64,000 bases of DNA from Idiomarina sp. Its GTDB lineage: Bacteria; Pseudomonadota; Gammaproteobacteria; Enterobacterales; Alteromonadaceae. Below, one piece after another: positions 35,633-44,922 of the stretch (its first letter is position 1; every line of letters starts with the position of its first letter). The translations under genes were made by a program, and so were the position numbers. The stretch spans positions 1-64,000 of the forward strand of contig JAFIFP010000010.1 in the NCBI GenBank assembly GCA_020831965.1. Reading direction: 5' to 3'. The notes beneath the pieces were generated by a model. The model was not told where the DNA came from. It worked only from the letters and a program-made list of their open reading frames with translations, and ran no database searches.

Positions 35633-36734
35633 AGAACGTAACCGGCATCCGTGGTTGGCCCGGCTTCATATTGACGGGCCACTGCTACTGGCTTTGCTGG
35701 CATTGTCCATTGTCAGCCTCTTTGTTATATACAGCGCTGGCGGTCAGCAAAGCGACTTAGTGGTTCGCCAAATCGCACGTATCGGTATTTCATTCGCTGT
35801 ATTATTTTTTGTCGCGCAAATAAATCCGGCAAACTACCGACAGTTTTCAGTGCTCGTGTATCTGTTTGGTATTGCCCTACTGATTGCGGTGCTTTTAGTG
35901 GGTGAAACAGGTAAAGGTGCGCAGCGCTGGCTCAACATTGGTGTGACCCGTATTCAGCCCTCTGAAATTCTCAAATTAGCAGTCCCCTTAATGTTGGCGT
36001 GGTATTGCTCTCAAGGCGCAACACCGATTCGATTTGGTCAAGTCCTAGTAGGGCTTATCTTAATCATGATTCCAACGGCACTCATTGCTCAGCAGCCGGA
36101 CCTCGGGACTTCCATCTTGGTCGCATGCTCTGGCATTTTCGTGCTATTTCTTGCCGGGATGAGCTGGCGAGTAGTCACAATGGGCGGATTACTTGCCGCG
36201 GGCTCACTGCCATTGCTATGGTTCTTTGCGTTGCGAGAATACCAACGCCAGCGAGTACTGACATTCCTCAACCCTGAGAGCGACCCTTTGGGCGCGGGTT
36301 ATCACATTATTCAATCCAAAATCGCCATCGGGTCCGGCGGCTTAGAAGGCAAAGGTTGGCTGCAAGGCACGCAGTCTCAACTTGAGTTCTTGCCCGAGCG
36401 ACACACCGATTTCATTTTCTCAGTCTTTAGCGAAGAGTTTGGGTTGTTTGGCGTCATTGCCCTACTCGCTCTTTACGGATTTATTATTTTCCGTGGCTTG
36501 CTCATCGCAATCCGAGCGCAGAGTATGTTCAACCGTCTGTTAGGCGGCAGCATTACGCTGACAGTATTCGTTTATGTACTGGTCAATATTGGTATGGTCT
36601 CAGGCTTGCTACCTGTAGTGGGTGTGCCGCTTCCTCTCATTAGTTATGGCGGAACCTCAATGGTGACCATGATGGCCGGCTTTGGTATTTTAATGGCGAT
36701 TGCGACGCATCGGCGTCTCAATATCAGTCAGTAA
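35619..36734 (+). CDS. mrdB: RodA peptidoglycan glycosyltransferase
   Basis: A 371-residue SEDS-family protein with about ten membrane helices that polymerises glycan strands for elongation together with PBP2. Conserved loops: LQGTQSQLEFLPERHTDFIF and PVVGVPLPLISYGGTSM. The start ATG 35619 overlaps mrdA by 14 bases and gives the family N terminus (a short cytosolic part, then helix 1). Confidence 0.96.
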   Translation: MQTTEERNRHPWLARLHIDGPLLLALLALSIVSLFVIYSAGGQQSDLVVRQIARIGISFAVLFFVAQINPANYRQFSVLVYLFGIALLIAVLLVGETGKGAQRWLNIGVTRIQPSEILKLAVPLMLAWYCSQGATPIRFGQVLVGLILIMIPTALIAQQPDLGTSILVACSGIFVLFLAGMSWRVVTMGGLLAAGSLPLLWFFALREYQRQRVLTFLNPESDPLGAGYHIIQSKIAIGSGGLEGKGWLQGTQSQLEFLPERHTDFIFSVFSEEFGLFGVIALLALYGFIIFRGLLIAIRAQSMFNRLLGGSITLTVFVYVLVNIGMVSGLLPVVGVPLPLISYGGTSMVTMMAGFGILMAIATHRRLNISQ

Positions 36735-36743
36735 GGAAACACT

Positions 36744-37730
36744 ATGTTAAAAGCTTTTTCGTTCGTCTGTTGTAGCGCGCTTCTTTCGTTTTCATTCATA
36801 AGCAAAGCGGCACCGCCCGCGGAGCTAGAGACCTTCTACCAGCAGCTACAAGAGCAACATCAAGTGAGTCGCGCTGACGCCGAAGCGATTCTTGCCGGCG
36901 CCAAAGTCAGCGAAGAGGTGCTTGAAGCTATCGCTCGCCCTTGGGAAGCGCGGCCTTGGTATGAGTATTATCCTATCTTCTTAACTGAACGCCGCGTTGA
37001 ACATGGCTTGGCTTTTTGGAAAGAGCATAAAGAAACGCTCGAACGTGCCGAGCGTGAATACGGAATTCCGGTTGAGATCATTGTTGCTATTATCGGTGTT
37101 GAAACTTCCTACGGGCAATTTATGGGCCGCCACCGTGTCCTCGACTCGCTCTACACTTTGGCCTTTCACTACCCTCCGCGTCAGCGCTTTTTTCGCAGTG
37201 AACTCGGTCATTTCTTAGCGTTAGTCAGTGAAGAAAACCTCCCAGCGGAAGAACTTATGGGCTCGTATGCAGGCGCTATGGGCTATGGACAGTTTATTTC
37301 TTCCAGCTACCGTGCGTATGCGGTGGACTTTAGCGGCAATGGTCAGCGTGACCTGTTGCGTAACCTAGTCGATGCGATTGGCAGTGTTGCTAACTACTTT
37401 GCTCGCCATAACTGGCAAGCCGGTGCACCTGTTGCCAGCCCTGCTTGGGTCAGTCCAGAAACGGATGTGGCGGCACTCACCTCTGGTCGCGGGCAACAGC
37501 TTACCCATACTGTGGCGCAACTTCGTGAAGCCGGTGTTCACTTTATTACCGATGCACCAGACACGACTCGCGCTCGCTTATTTGCATTTCAAGAGCCTGA
37601 CGAGCAGATGTCTTACTGGGTTGCGATGCCAAATTTCTATAGCATTACCCGCTATAACCACAGTCCGCTCTATGCCATGGTCGTATTTCAGCTGGCCGAG
37701 CAACTTCGTCGTAAGGCCCCATTCGCATGA
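36744..37730 (+). CDS. mltB: Lytic murein transglycosylase B
   Basis: A 328-residue protein with a signal peptide ending SKAAP (no lipobox, unlike the E. coli lipoprotein form). VEIIVAIIGVETSYGQFMGRHRVLDSL carries the catalytic Glu; SYAGAMGYGQFISSSYRAYAVD is the second conserved block. It cleaves glycan strands to 1,6-anhydro ends. GGAAACACT precedes the ATG. It overlaps rlpA by 4 bases. Confidence 0.93.
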   Translation: MLKAFSFVCCSALLSFSFISKAAPPAELETFYQQLQEQHQVSRADAEAILAGAKVSEEVLEAIARPWEARPWYEYYPIFLTERRVEHGLAFWKEHKETLERAEREYGIPVEIIVAIIGVETSYGQFMGRHRVLDSLYTLAFHYPPRQRFFRSELGHFLALVSEENLPAEELMGSYAGAMGYGQFISSSYRAYAVDFSGNGQRDLLRNLVDAIGSVANYFARHNWQAGAPVASPAWVSPETDVAALTSGRGQQLTHTVAQLREAGVHFITDAPDTTRARLFAFQEPDEQMSYWVAMPNFYSITRYNHSPLYAMVVFQLAEQLRRKAPFA

Positions 37731-38578
37731 TGCGCAGGGTTATCATTGCGGTAAGTGTCGCCACTTTACTCGCAGGATGTTCCAGTAAACCGGAGGGGCG
37801 TTATCATATTGCGCAGGATCGTGCGCCTTTGCGCACGCCAACACCTGCCGAGCTTGTTGATCCTATTCCACGAGTCGAAGCCCACAGTCGCCAAGGGAAT
37901 GCGCCTTACACCCTGTTCGGTCAGCGCTATGAAATACTGGAAACCGCAGAAGGCTACGAAGAAGAAGGCATTGCTTCTTGGTATGGTCAGAAATTTCATG
38001 GTCATCTCACGTCGAATGGCGAATTTTTCGATATGTTCAGCATGACTGCTGCTCATAAAACATTACCCTTGCCTACCTATGCTCGGGTTACCAACTTAGA
38101 TAATGGCCACGAAGTGATAGTGCGCATTAATGATCGTGGACCATTCCATGACAACCGTATTATCGATTTGTCGTATGCCGCAGCCTATCGGCTAGGTGTC
38201 GCACAGCGCGGTACTGCGCGCGTCCGAGTTAAAGCTATTACTCCCGCGCCAGCACCATTGTTGGATACGGTGCAAGCTCCTCAAGAAGCACTGTTTATCC
38301 AAGTTGCCGCTGCTCGTAACCCAGAGCATCTCGCTCAGCTCCAATCTCATTTACAGGAAATTTATCCCCTGAGTGCAACCACCCATGAACGGGACGGTCT
38401 ACATCGTTTGTTACTTGGTCCTTTGTCACCAGTAGAATCCGCTAAGTGGTTGGAAACCTTGAGAGATGATGGACATTCAGGTGTTTTTCGGGTGAGTTTA
38501 CCCTACCCCTTTGAAACATCTAAAAGTAACGACGAAACACCCGAAATGCAGTCATTGGAAAGTACCGAAGTCCATTAA
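37727..38578 (+). CDS. rlpA: Septal-ring lipoprotein RlpA
   Basis: A 283-residue lipoprotein: lipobox LLAGC, then a double-psi beta-barrel (EGIASWYGQKFHGHLTSNGE, then RVTNLDNGHEVIVRINDRGPF) and a C-terminal SPOR domain from about residue 185 that binds denuded glycan at the septum. In Pseudomonas the enzyme is a lytic transglycosylase on stemless glycans; the Asp of NDRGPF and the His in KFHG fit that. ATG 37727 or 37730. Confidence 0.93.
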   Translation: MMRRVIIAVSVATLLAGCSSKPEGRYHIAQDRAPLRTPTPAELVDPIPRVEAHSRQGNAPYTLFGQRYEILETAEGYEEEGIASWYGQKFHGHLTSNGEFFDMFSMTAAHKTLPLPTYARVTNLDNGHEVIVRINDRGPFHDNRIIDLSYAAAYRLGVAQRGTARVRVKAITPAPAPLLDTVQAPQEALFIQVAAARNPEHLAQLQSHLQEIYPLSATTHERDGLHRLLLGPLSPVESAKWLETLRDDGHSGVFRVSLPYPFETSKSNDETPEMQSLESTEVH

Positions 38579-38583
38579 ATATC

Positions 38584-38592
38584 TGCTATAAT
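38584..38592 (+). promoter_or_regulatory. Extended -10 promoter upstream of dacA
   Basis: TGCTATAAT has both the TGn extension and a consensus -10 box, 65 bases before the dacA ATG. I see no good -35, as is usual for extended -10 promoters. Confidence 0.55.
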
Positions 38593-38656
38593 CGGCGCCC
38601 ATTGCGGTTTCCCGCTTCGCCTTTTTATTTTCCTAAAGAAGAGAGTTCACAAACAG

Positions 38657-39820
38657 ATGAACAAGCTGCGACTAAAATCCCTACTCGGCGCTGCCGCTTT
38701 CGCCCTGACACTCACGTCATTCACTGCAGCCGCTGTTGTTCCTCCTGCGCCTAGCGTGAATGCTCGAAGCTATATCCTGATGGATTATGCCACTGGACAA
38801 ATCATTGCGTCGGGGAACGAACATCAACCGCACGGGCCAGCGAGTTTAACCAAAATTATGACCGGCTATATTGCAGGTCGTGAACTCCAACAAGGTCGCA
38901 TTTCGCTAACTGACCAAGTAACCGTCAGTGAGCGTGCTTGGGCGCGTAACTTCCCTGGCTCTTCACTCATGTTTATCGAAGTGGGACGTCAAGTCAGCGT
39001 ACAAGACCTTCTCTACGGCATTATTATTTCGTCTGGTAATGACGCTTCAGTAGCCATGGCAGAGCACATCGCTGGCACTGAGGACGCATTTGCCGACCTG
39101 ATGAATGCTCACGCACAGCAGCTGGGCATGGAAAATACCGTATTTCGTAATAGTCATGGCTTACCGCACGCAGAGCAAGTGACTACAGCATATGACATGG
39201 CGTTACTCGCTCAAGCACTGATCCGCGATGTACCTGAGGGTTACAGTATTCATAGCGAGCGTGAATTTACCTTTAATGATATTCGTCAGTACAACCGGAA
39301 TTCCTTGTTGTGGGACCGAAGCCTGAACGTAGATGGCATTAAAACCGGTCACACACGCGACTCTGGATATAGCTTAGTCACCTCAGCCACTGAAGGTGAG
39401 ACGCGATTGATTACCGTCGTGATGGGCACTGACAGCGAGCGCTCACGAGCTGCAGAGTCGAAGAAACTACTGAACTATGGCTTCCGCTTCTTCGAGACAG
39501 TGAAAGCTTATGAAGCACGCGAAAGTTTTGTGACCCACCGCATTTGGGGTGGCAGCCGTGATGAAATTGAACTTGGCGTGCAAGATGATGTGGTTATCAC
39601 GTTGCCACGTGGTAATCGCCAAAACCTGCAGGCGAACTTTGTCCTTGATAAGCCATTGGAAGCACCTTTAGCCGAAGGTGAAGTCGTGGGTACTGTCTTC
39701 TTAACCCTAGCGGGTGAAGATATTGCAAGCTTCCCACTCGTAAGCTTACATAGTGTTGAACGCGGCGGCTTCTTCAAGCGCATTATCGATAGCATTAAAC
39801 AGAGCTTTAGCGACGAATGA
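38657..39820 (+). CDS. dacA: D-alanyl-D-alanine carboxypeptidase (PBP5 type)
   Basis: A 387-residue periplasmic enzyme that trims the terminal D-Ala of peptidoglycan. Signal peptide to about AAAVV; SxxK is PASLTKIMTGY, SxN is SSGNDASVA, KTG is DGIKTGHTRDS. The beta-sandwich C-terminal domain ends in an amphipathic membrane anchor (GGFFKRIIDSIKQSF). A separate promoter precedes it, though it sits in the same block as rlpA. Confidence 0.96.
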   Translation: MNKLRLKSLLGAAAFALTLTSFTAAAVVPPAPSVNARSYILMDYATGQIIASGNEHQPHGPASLTKIMTGYIAGRELQQGRISLTDQVTVSERAWARNFPGSSLMFIEVGRQVSVQDLLYGIIISSGNDASVAMAEHIAGTEDAFADLMNAHAQQLGMENTVFRNSHGLPHAEQVTTAYDMALLAQALIRDVPEGYSIHSEREFTFNDIRQYNRNSLLWDRSLNVDGIKTGHTRDSGYSLVTSATEGETRLITVVMGTDSERSRAAESKKLLNYGFRFFETVKAYEARESFVTHRIWGGSRDEIELGVQDDVVITLPRGNRQNLQANFVLDKPLEAPLAEGEVVGTVFLTLAGEDIASFPLVSLHSVERGGFFKRIIDSIKQSFSDE

Positions 39821-40668
39821 GCCAAGTCTTTCTAAATGGGCACTGGTTGCGCCCAGAAGAAGCCGCAGTATCCGTATTTGACCGCGGCTTCCTTTTTGCG
39901 GATGGCATGTATGAAGTCATGCCCTTTTATCGTGGTCATGTGCTGCTATTTGCTAAGCATTACGCCCGTTTAGAGCGCAGCTTAAAAGCACTCGAGATCC
40001 CAAATCCTTATTCTGAGGATGAATGGCTCAGCATCTGCCAAACGCTTGCTGAGCAAGTACCAGACGCAAACGCCATCATCTACATTCAGATCACTCGAGG
40101 CGCAGAGTACCCGCGCCAACATTTACCAAGCCCTGATCTTGAGCCGACAGTAATGGCCACGGCGACCCATTGGACGCCACCAGCAACTACCGCACTGCCC
40201 GTGCGCACTGAACTGTTGGAAGATATTCGTTGGCTGCGGTGCGACATTAAGAGCATCAGTTTACTTGGTAACATCATGCTGAAGCGTGAAGCGAGTCGTT
40301 TGGGTGGTTTTGAACCCGTACTTCACCGCGCTGGACGAGTCACTGAAGGTGCGTCTTGTAACTATTTTATTGTAAAGGATGAAGTGGTCTACACACCGCC
40401 CGCTGACGAATTAATCCTGGGTGGAGTGACTCGTGATTGGGTGATTCAAGTGGCCAAAGAGGCAGGACTTGAAGTCCGTGAAGAAGCCTTTTCCGTAGCT
40501 GAATTAATGTCTGCAGACGAATGTTTCCTGACAAGTTCAACGCGGGAAGTACAGCCCGTAGGCCAGATTGGTGACAACCAAATTGGTAACGGTCAAATTG
40601 GACCGGTGACCGAACGTATCGCCACAGCCTTCCGTGCCAGCCGCCCCTACAGCCTAAGCGAGGAGTAG
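39817..40668 (+). CDS. Class IV PLP aminotransferase, D-amino-acid transaminase-like
   Basis: A 283-residue protein of the branched-chain/D-amino-acid transaminase fold. FDRGFLFADGMYEVMPFYRG and RGAEYPRQH match D-amino-acid transaminases; the PLP Lys is in LGNIMLKREASR, and EGASCNYFIV then FLTSSTREVQPV follow. The likely reaction is D-alanine plus 2-oxoglutarate to pyruvate and D-glutamate. This is plausible beside dacA, whose product releases D-Ala, but cytosolic use of that D-Ala is an inference. It overlaps dacA by 4 bases. Confidence 0.85.
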   Translation: MSQVFLNGHWLRPEEAAVSVFDRGFLFADGMYEVMPFYRGHVLLFAKHYARLERSLKALEIPNPYSEDEWLSICQTLAEQVPDANAIIYIQITRGAEYPRQHLPSPDLEPTVMATATHWTPPATTALPVRTELLEDIRWLRCDIKSISLLGNIMLKREASRLGGFEPVLHRAGRVTEGASCNYFIVKDEVVYTPPADELILGGVTRDWVIQVAKEAGLEVREEAFSVAELMSADECFLTSSTREVQPVGQIGDNQIGNGQIGPVTERIATAFRASRPYSLSEE

Positions 40669-40671
40669 TCG

Positions 40672-40935
40672 ATGCAAACCAAGTTTGATGAGCTGCTAGA
40701 GTTCCCTTGTGAATTCACCTTTAAAGCCATGGGTGTTGCCCGCGATGACTTAACCGATGATTTGGTTGCCGCAGTACAGCCGTTAGCGCCCGGTGATTAT
40801 GTGCCAGAAGAGAAAGTTTCCAGCAAAGGAAACTACCTTTCGGTAACGCTTCGCGTGCAAGTCACCAGCAAGGATCATATTGAATCGGTCTATAAAGCAC
40901 TCGCTGCGGTCGAAGGAATTCGCCACGTTCTGTAA
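40672..40935 (+). CDS. ybeD: YbeD/DUF493 family protein
   Basis: An 87-residue ferredoxin-like-fold protein ([20 protein letters not shown], then [22 protein letters not shown]) always found between dacA and lipB. It may tune lipoate ligation; no catalytic residues are known. Three bases separate it from the aminotransferase gene. Confidence 0.93.
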   Translation: MQTKFDELLEFPCEFTFKAMGVARDDLTDDLVAAVQPLAPGDYVPEEKVSSKGNYLSVTLRVQVTSKDHIESVYKALAAVEGIRHVL

Positions 40936-40976
40936 AACCCTACATCTCGTCGGGTGTAGTCTTGCTTGGCAATAGG

Positions 40977-40982
40977 TATAAT
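40977..40982 (+). promoter_or_regulatory. Consensus -10 box just before lipB
   Basis: TATAAT lies only six bases before the lipB ATG, so transcription from it would begin at or very near the start codon. No good -35 is seen. It may be chance. Confidence 0.3.
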
Positions 40983-40988
40983 ACTCCT

Positions 40989-41651
40989 ATGAACACATTA
41001 ATCATTCGGCAACTTGGGCGTATGGACTACGTGCCTGTCTGGGAAGCCATGCAGCAATTTACCGACGAGCGTGATGAGTCGACTCTCGACGAACTTTGGA
41101 TTGTCGAGCATCCTCCTGTGTTTACGCAGGGGCAAGCCGGTAAAGAAGAGCATCTGCTCGCGCCGGGCGATATTCCCGTAGTGCCAGTCGATCGTGGTGG
41201 TCAAGTGACTTATCACGGCCCCGGCCAATTAGTGGTCTACTTTCTAGTAGATATTCGCCGCCGTAAGCTTGGCGTGCGGGGTCTCGTGACCGCTATTGAA
41301 GAAACCGTCGTGGCTAGCCTTGCAGACTATGGTATTGAATCTGCACCCCGTCCAGATGCCCCCGGTGTCTACATTGGTGCAGAAAAAGTATGTTCATTGG
41401 GGCTGCGTATTCGCAAAGGCTGCTCGTTCCACGGCCTGGCACTCAATGTAAACATGGACTTAAGTCCATTCCAGCGCATTAACCCTTGTGGTTATGCCGG
41501 TATGATTATGACCCAATGCGCCGACCATGGTGGACCGCAACATATCGATGAAGCGGCGCCATTGATCACAAAACACTTTGCTGAACGTATTCAGTACGCA
41601 ACCACTGAACAGCACATGGGATTAGCGAGAAGTTATGTCAAAGCCAGTTAA
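40989..41651 (+). CDS. lipB: Octanoyl-[ACP]:protein octanoyltransferase
   Basis: A 220-residue enzyme that moves the octanoyl group to lipoyl domains. [20 protein letters not shown] contains the conserved Gly-rich and His region; [22 protein letters not shown] and [13 protein letters not shown] include the catalytic Lys and Cys. ATG 40989 gives the family start. It overlaps lipA by 17 bases. Confidence 0.96.
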   Translation: MNTLIIRQLGRMDYVPVWEAMQQFTDERDESTLDELWIVEHPPVFTQGQAGKEEHLLAPGDIPVVPVDRGGQVTYHGPGQLVVYFLVDIRRRKLGVRGLVTAIEETVVASLADYGIESAPRPDAPGVYIGAEKVCSLGLRIRKGCSFHGLALNVNMDLSPFQRINPCGYAGMIMTQCADHGGPQHIDEAAPLITKHFAERIQYATTEQHMGLARSYVKAS

Positions 41652-42600
41652 GATCGAACCAGGAGTAAAACTCCGCGACGCAGACAAGATGGCACTGATT
41701 CCGGTGCAAATCGTTCCGACTGAACGCGAACAGATGCTGCGTAAGCCAGAATGGCTGAAGGTCCGTTTACCTGCGTCAACCGAGCGTATTGACCATATTA
41801 AGAAAGCCATGCGCAAGCATGGCCTGCATTCGGTGTGTGAGGAAGCTTCCTGCCCTAACCTGCCAGAGTGCTTCAACCACGGCACTGCCACCTTTATGAT
41901 TTTGGGTGACATTTGCACACGTCGCTGCCCGTTCTGTGACGTTGCTCACGGTCGTCCCCTGGCACCGAACCCGGAAGAGCCTAAAAAGCTGGGTCTTACC
42001 ATCGCTGACATGGGCGTAAGCTATGTAGTGGTCACTTCCGTAGACCGCGACGACTTGCGCGACGGTGGAGCACAACATTTTGCGGACTGTATACGAGAAA
42101 TTCGCGCCCACAGCCCAGCTATTAAAGTAGAAGTGTTAGTTCCTGATTTCCGTGGTCGCATGGATATTGCGTTAGACATTCTTGAGGCCGAAGCGCCTGA
42201 CGTGTTTAACCATAACCTGGAAACTGTGCCACGGATGTATAAAGCTGCTCGGCCTGGAGCTAACTATCAATGGTCTCTTGATCTCCTCGAGCGCTACAAA
42301 GAGCGTCGACCTGATGTTCGTACCAAGTCTGGTTTAATGGTTGGCCTAGGTGAAACCAACGAAGAGATTCTCGAGGTTATGGAAGATCTACGTCGGCATA
42401 ACGTTGATATGTTGACCATTGGCCAATACCTGCAGCCAAGCCGCCATCATATTCCAGTAGCACGCTATGTCACGCCAGACGAATTCGCAATGTTTAAGCG
42501 CGAGGCTGATAAGATGGGCTTTACCCAAGCGGCTTCTGGACCACTCGTACGCTCTTCTTATCATGCTGATTTGCAAGCGGCAGGAATTGAAGTGAAATAG
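41635..42600 (+). CDS. lipA: Lipoyl synthase
   Basis: A 321-residue radical-SAM enzyme that inserts two sulphurs into octanoyl chains. The auxiliary cluster Cys are in [13 protein letters not shown]; the radical-SAM motif is [10 protein letters not shown]; the C-terminal RSSYHAD Ser ligand is present. It follows lipB with overlap, completing lipoate synthesis. Confidence 0.97.
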   Translation: MSKPVKIEPGVKLRDADKMALIPVQIVPTEREQMLRKPEWLKVRLPASTERIDHIKKAMRKHGLHSVCEEASCPNLPECFNHGTATFMILGDICTRRCPFCDVAHGRPLAPNPEEPKKLGLTIADMGVSYVVVTSVDRDDLRDGGAQHFADCIREIRAHSPAIKVEVLVPDFRGRMDIALDILEAEAPDVFNHNLETVPRMYKAARPGANYQWSLDLLERYKERRPDVRTKSGLMVGLGETNEEILEVMEDLRRHNVDMLTIGQYLQPSRHHIPVARYVTPDEFAMFKREADKMGFTQAASGPLVRSSYHADLQAAGIEVK

Positions 42601-42618
42601 TGACAGACTGAAACAACC

Positions 42619-42643
42619 AAGGGGAGCCAAGGCTCCCCTTTTG
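42619..42643 (+). terminator. Intrinsic terminator after lipA
   Basis: Stem AAGGGGAGCC / GGCTCCCCTT with an AA loop, then TTGTTTG. It lies between convergent lipA and the peptidase gene. Confidence 0.85.
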
Positions 42644-42661
42644 TTTGCGAAGCACTGATGA

Positions 42662-43900
42662 TTACTGCACTGGTATCATCAGATCAATGTAGAGCTCAGG
42701 CACCGCACCCGTTTCGGCACGCTCCATGAAAGTCGTGTAATCCACTGGTCGCCACGCTTGATAATTCGTACGCTCACAAGTTGCTGCTGGATAGAGCCCT
42801 ATCCCACCAGGTTCGCTTGTTCCTAGCCGCCAGTAGGTTGCCCCATTAATATTCATTGGTGTACCGATAGGCCGTGTAAGCGCACCTAACCAAGGCAAAT
42901 TGGCCTCGAAGCGTTCAAATTCTGCCTGACTAAGCAAATCTTGCCGTGACTTCACCACATTCAGCGCTCGAAACCGGAATTCCCCGGCACAGAAACGCTG
43001 TGCAATATCACCTGCCATAGGATATTCATCGGCGAGATCTAATGCATGCCCCATTTCGTGAAAAAGGATTCGCCATGACGACGATTCCGACATGTAGACA
43101 ATACGATTACGCGTATTCGCCTGACCTTGTCGCGCGACAATCACATTGACACTGTGATCGTCGAATTCGAAAGTATGGGGGCAGAAAGCGCGTGTTCCGT
43201 CTGGTGTGCAGGGCTCGGGTAGCCATTCCTGCACGCGCGAGTAACAACTATGGACATCGAATTGTGCGAGCCTGTCATACATCTCGGCCGCCCACTGATA
43301 CATGGCACGAAGGCCTCGTTGGCGCTCCAGTTGAAATAAAAAATGCACATCACATGCCACCGGCATACGCCGAAATAACTCAGCACCTTCCTGTAAACGC
43401 CGCCAACGGGGAGTTGTTGGCGCAACACTACGCCAATGTGGTAGGTGGCCCGGTTCGCCCGCATCGAGTAGCAAGTCCGCCAAAAATGTACGCTCATCGT
43501 AACTTAAAGCGCTTAATTGTTGCTCGGCGAGGGTTTGGCTTAAGAGTTCAGTGAAGGGCTCATCTTGGTCGAAACGTCGTTTTAAAACCGCCCAACGGGC
43601 TGGCTGCCACCCTAACGCAGCCCCCGATCGCAACCACTCGTCAGCGCGCTGCGGATTTAGCTCCGCAAGCTGTTCAGAAGCTTCACCCACGCCACGCGCT
43701 AATGCCGTTTGAAAGGCAGTAATAGCAGCGCTACGCTGTCCCCGTTCTAAATAGTGGTAGCCAAGAGCCAGACTGGCACGCCCATGCCCCTGCAGATGCG
43801 CGAGCTTCAGCGTAACTTCGTATGCATGCGCCGTCGCCGCCGGTGCGCTCGCTGTCAAAGCAACCCAAATAAGGACACTTAACACTAACAGTGCGCGCAT
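42662..43900 (-). CDS. Secreted M64-like zinc metallopeptidase with N-terminal repeats
   Basis: A 412-residue protein with a signal peptide to about ATAHA. Residues 30-110 look like Sel1/TPR-type helical repeats (RASLALGYHYLERGQRSAAI). The catalytic motif HEMGHALDLADEYP (281-294) matches the HExGH...LADEY pattern of the M64 (IgA peptidase-like) family, so it should be a zinc peptidase. Several Cys (ACDVHF, SCYSRV, PCTPDG, FCPHTF) suggest disulphides and periplasmic or outside location. It begins 8 bases after nlpI and is very likely co-transcribed. The substrate is unknown. Confidence 0.75.
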   Translation of the reverse strand: MRALLVLSVLIWVALTASAPAATAHAYEVTLKLAHLQGHGRASLALGYHYLERGQRSAAITAFQTALARGVGEASEQLAELNPQRADEWLRSGAALGWQPARWAVLKRRFDQDEPFTELLSQTLAEQQLSALSYDERTFLADLLLDAGEPGHLPHWRSVAPTTPRWRRLQEGAELFRRMPVACDVHFLFQLERQRGLRAMYQWAAEMYDRLAQFDVHSCYSRVQEWLPEPCTPDGTRAFCPHTFEFDDHSVNVIVARQGQANTRNRIVYMSESSSWRILFHEMGHALDLADEYPMAGDIAQRFCAGEFRFRALNVVKSRQDLLSQAEFERFEANLPWLGALTRPIGTPMNINGATYWRLGTSEPGGIGLYPAATCERTNYQAWRPVDYTTFMERAETGAVPELYIDLMIPVQ

Positions 43901-43908
43901 TTACTTAC

Positions 43909-44850
43909 TCACTCAGCAGAGGAAAATTCTGCGTCGGAGTCGTTCTCGCGCAAGCGATATAACTCAGTCCGAGCAAACCGATGCTCTAGGAAATCGTGTT
44001 TGTTAGTCATCAGTGCCAACTTGAAATAGTTCATCGCAACTTCGATTCTGCCCTGCTGCACGGCACGTTTACCCATATAGAAATACGCTTCGCAAAGACG
44101 GTCGATGAGCTCGGCATGACTGTCAATGCCAGCAAAGGCTCGTTCCATTAACTCTTGCTCGACAATCTCGCCAGCGAGCAGCTGCAAAATAGCTTTCCCC
44201 CACTGTCCTTCGGGTACCGCACGCATTTGCTCACGCAATTGCCGGGCTGCACGTTCAGCGTCCACCTCATAGGCGGCAAAGTAATACCATGCCACTCGAA
44301 AGGGGTCGGAGGGATCTTGGAAGTAGAAGTCGGCTAAATCATTCAGAGCAAACTCGTATTGCCCATCATAGTAAGACGCAATACCGCGGTTTAGATACAC
44401 GTAGTCATGATCGGGTGCCAACTCTATGGTGCTGTCAAACGACTCATAGGCGCTCGAGTAGAAACCATGCTGAGTGTAATACACGCCCATATAGTGCCAG
44501 CCATCGGCCAACGCAGGCTGGATTTCCAATGCTTGGTTCATATCTACTAGGGCTAAGGTAGGTAATCCTAGCGCGTCATACAGGACGCCGCGGCGATAAT
44601 GCACCACCGCTCGTTGATCCCGGCTTAGCTCACCATTCTGTAGGAGTTCCGTGAGCTGCGCTACTTCCGCCTGCCGTGCTTGTGAGGGTGGCAATGGCTC
44701 AATGAGCGCCAGTTCGGTATTACTCCGATCAGCTGCAGCAGTTCGCTCTGCAGAGACCGGAGTTCGATCAGCCATATCACCGCGCTGAGGGGTAGCTTCG
44801 CACCCCAGCAGCACTAGAGGAAAGACAAGTACACTCCAACGTATGGACAC
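43909..44850 (-). CDS. nlpI: NlpI-like TPR lipoprotein
   Basis: A 313-residue lipoprotein: lipobox VLLGC, then TPR repeats (HYRRGVLYDALGLPTLALVD, GWHYMGVYYTQHGFYSSAYE, YVYLNRGIASYYDGQYEFAL) and a C-terminal helix bundle. E. coli NlpI is an outer-membrane adaptor that hands murein hydrolases to the protease Prc, and its gene follows pnp. Here it is on the same strand about 4.4 kb downstream of pnp with other genes between. The start is GTG with AAGGAG 6 bases before. Confidence 0.88.
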   Translation of the reverse strand: MSIRWSVLVFPLVLLGCEATPQRGDMADRTPVSAERTAAADRSNTELALIEPLPPSQARQAEVAQLTELLQNGELSRDQRAVVHYRRGVLYDALGLPTLALVDMNQALEIQPALADGWHYMGVYYTQHGFYSSAYESFDSTIELAPDHDYVYLNRGIASYYDGQYEFALNDLADFYFQDPSDPFRVAWYYFAAYEVDAERAARQLREQMRAVPEGQWGKAILQLLAGEIVEQELMERAFAGIDSHAELIDRLCEAYFYMGKRAVQQGRIEVAMNYFKLALMTNKHDFLEHRFARTELYRLRENDSDAEFSSAE

Positions 44851-44922
44851 TGCTTACTCCTTAACTATCGATTTAATTCATTACATCACAGGCGATAGAA
44901 AAAATCAGTAAGCATCAGCCTA

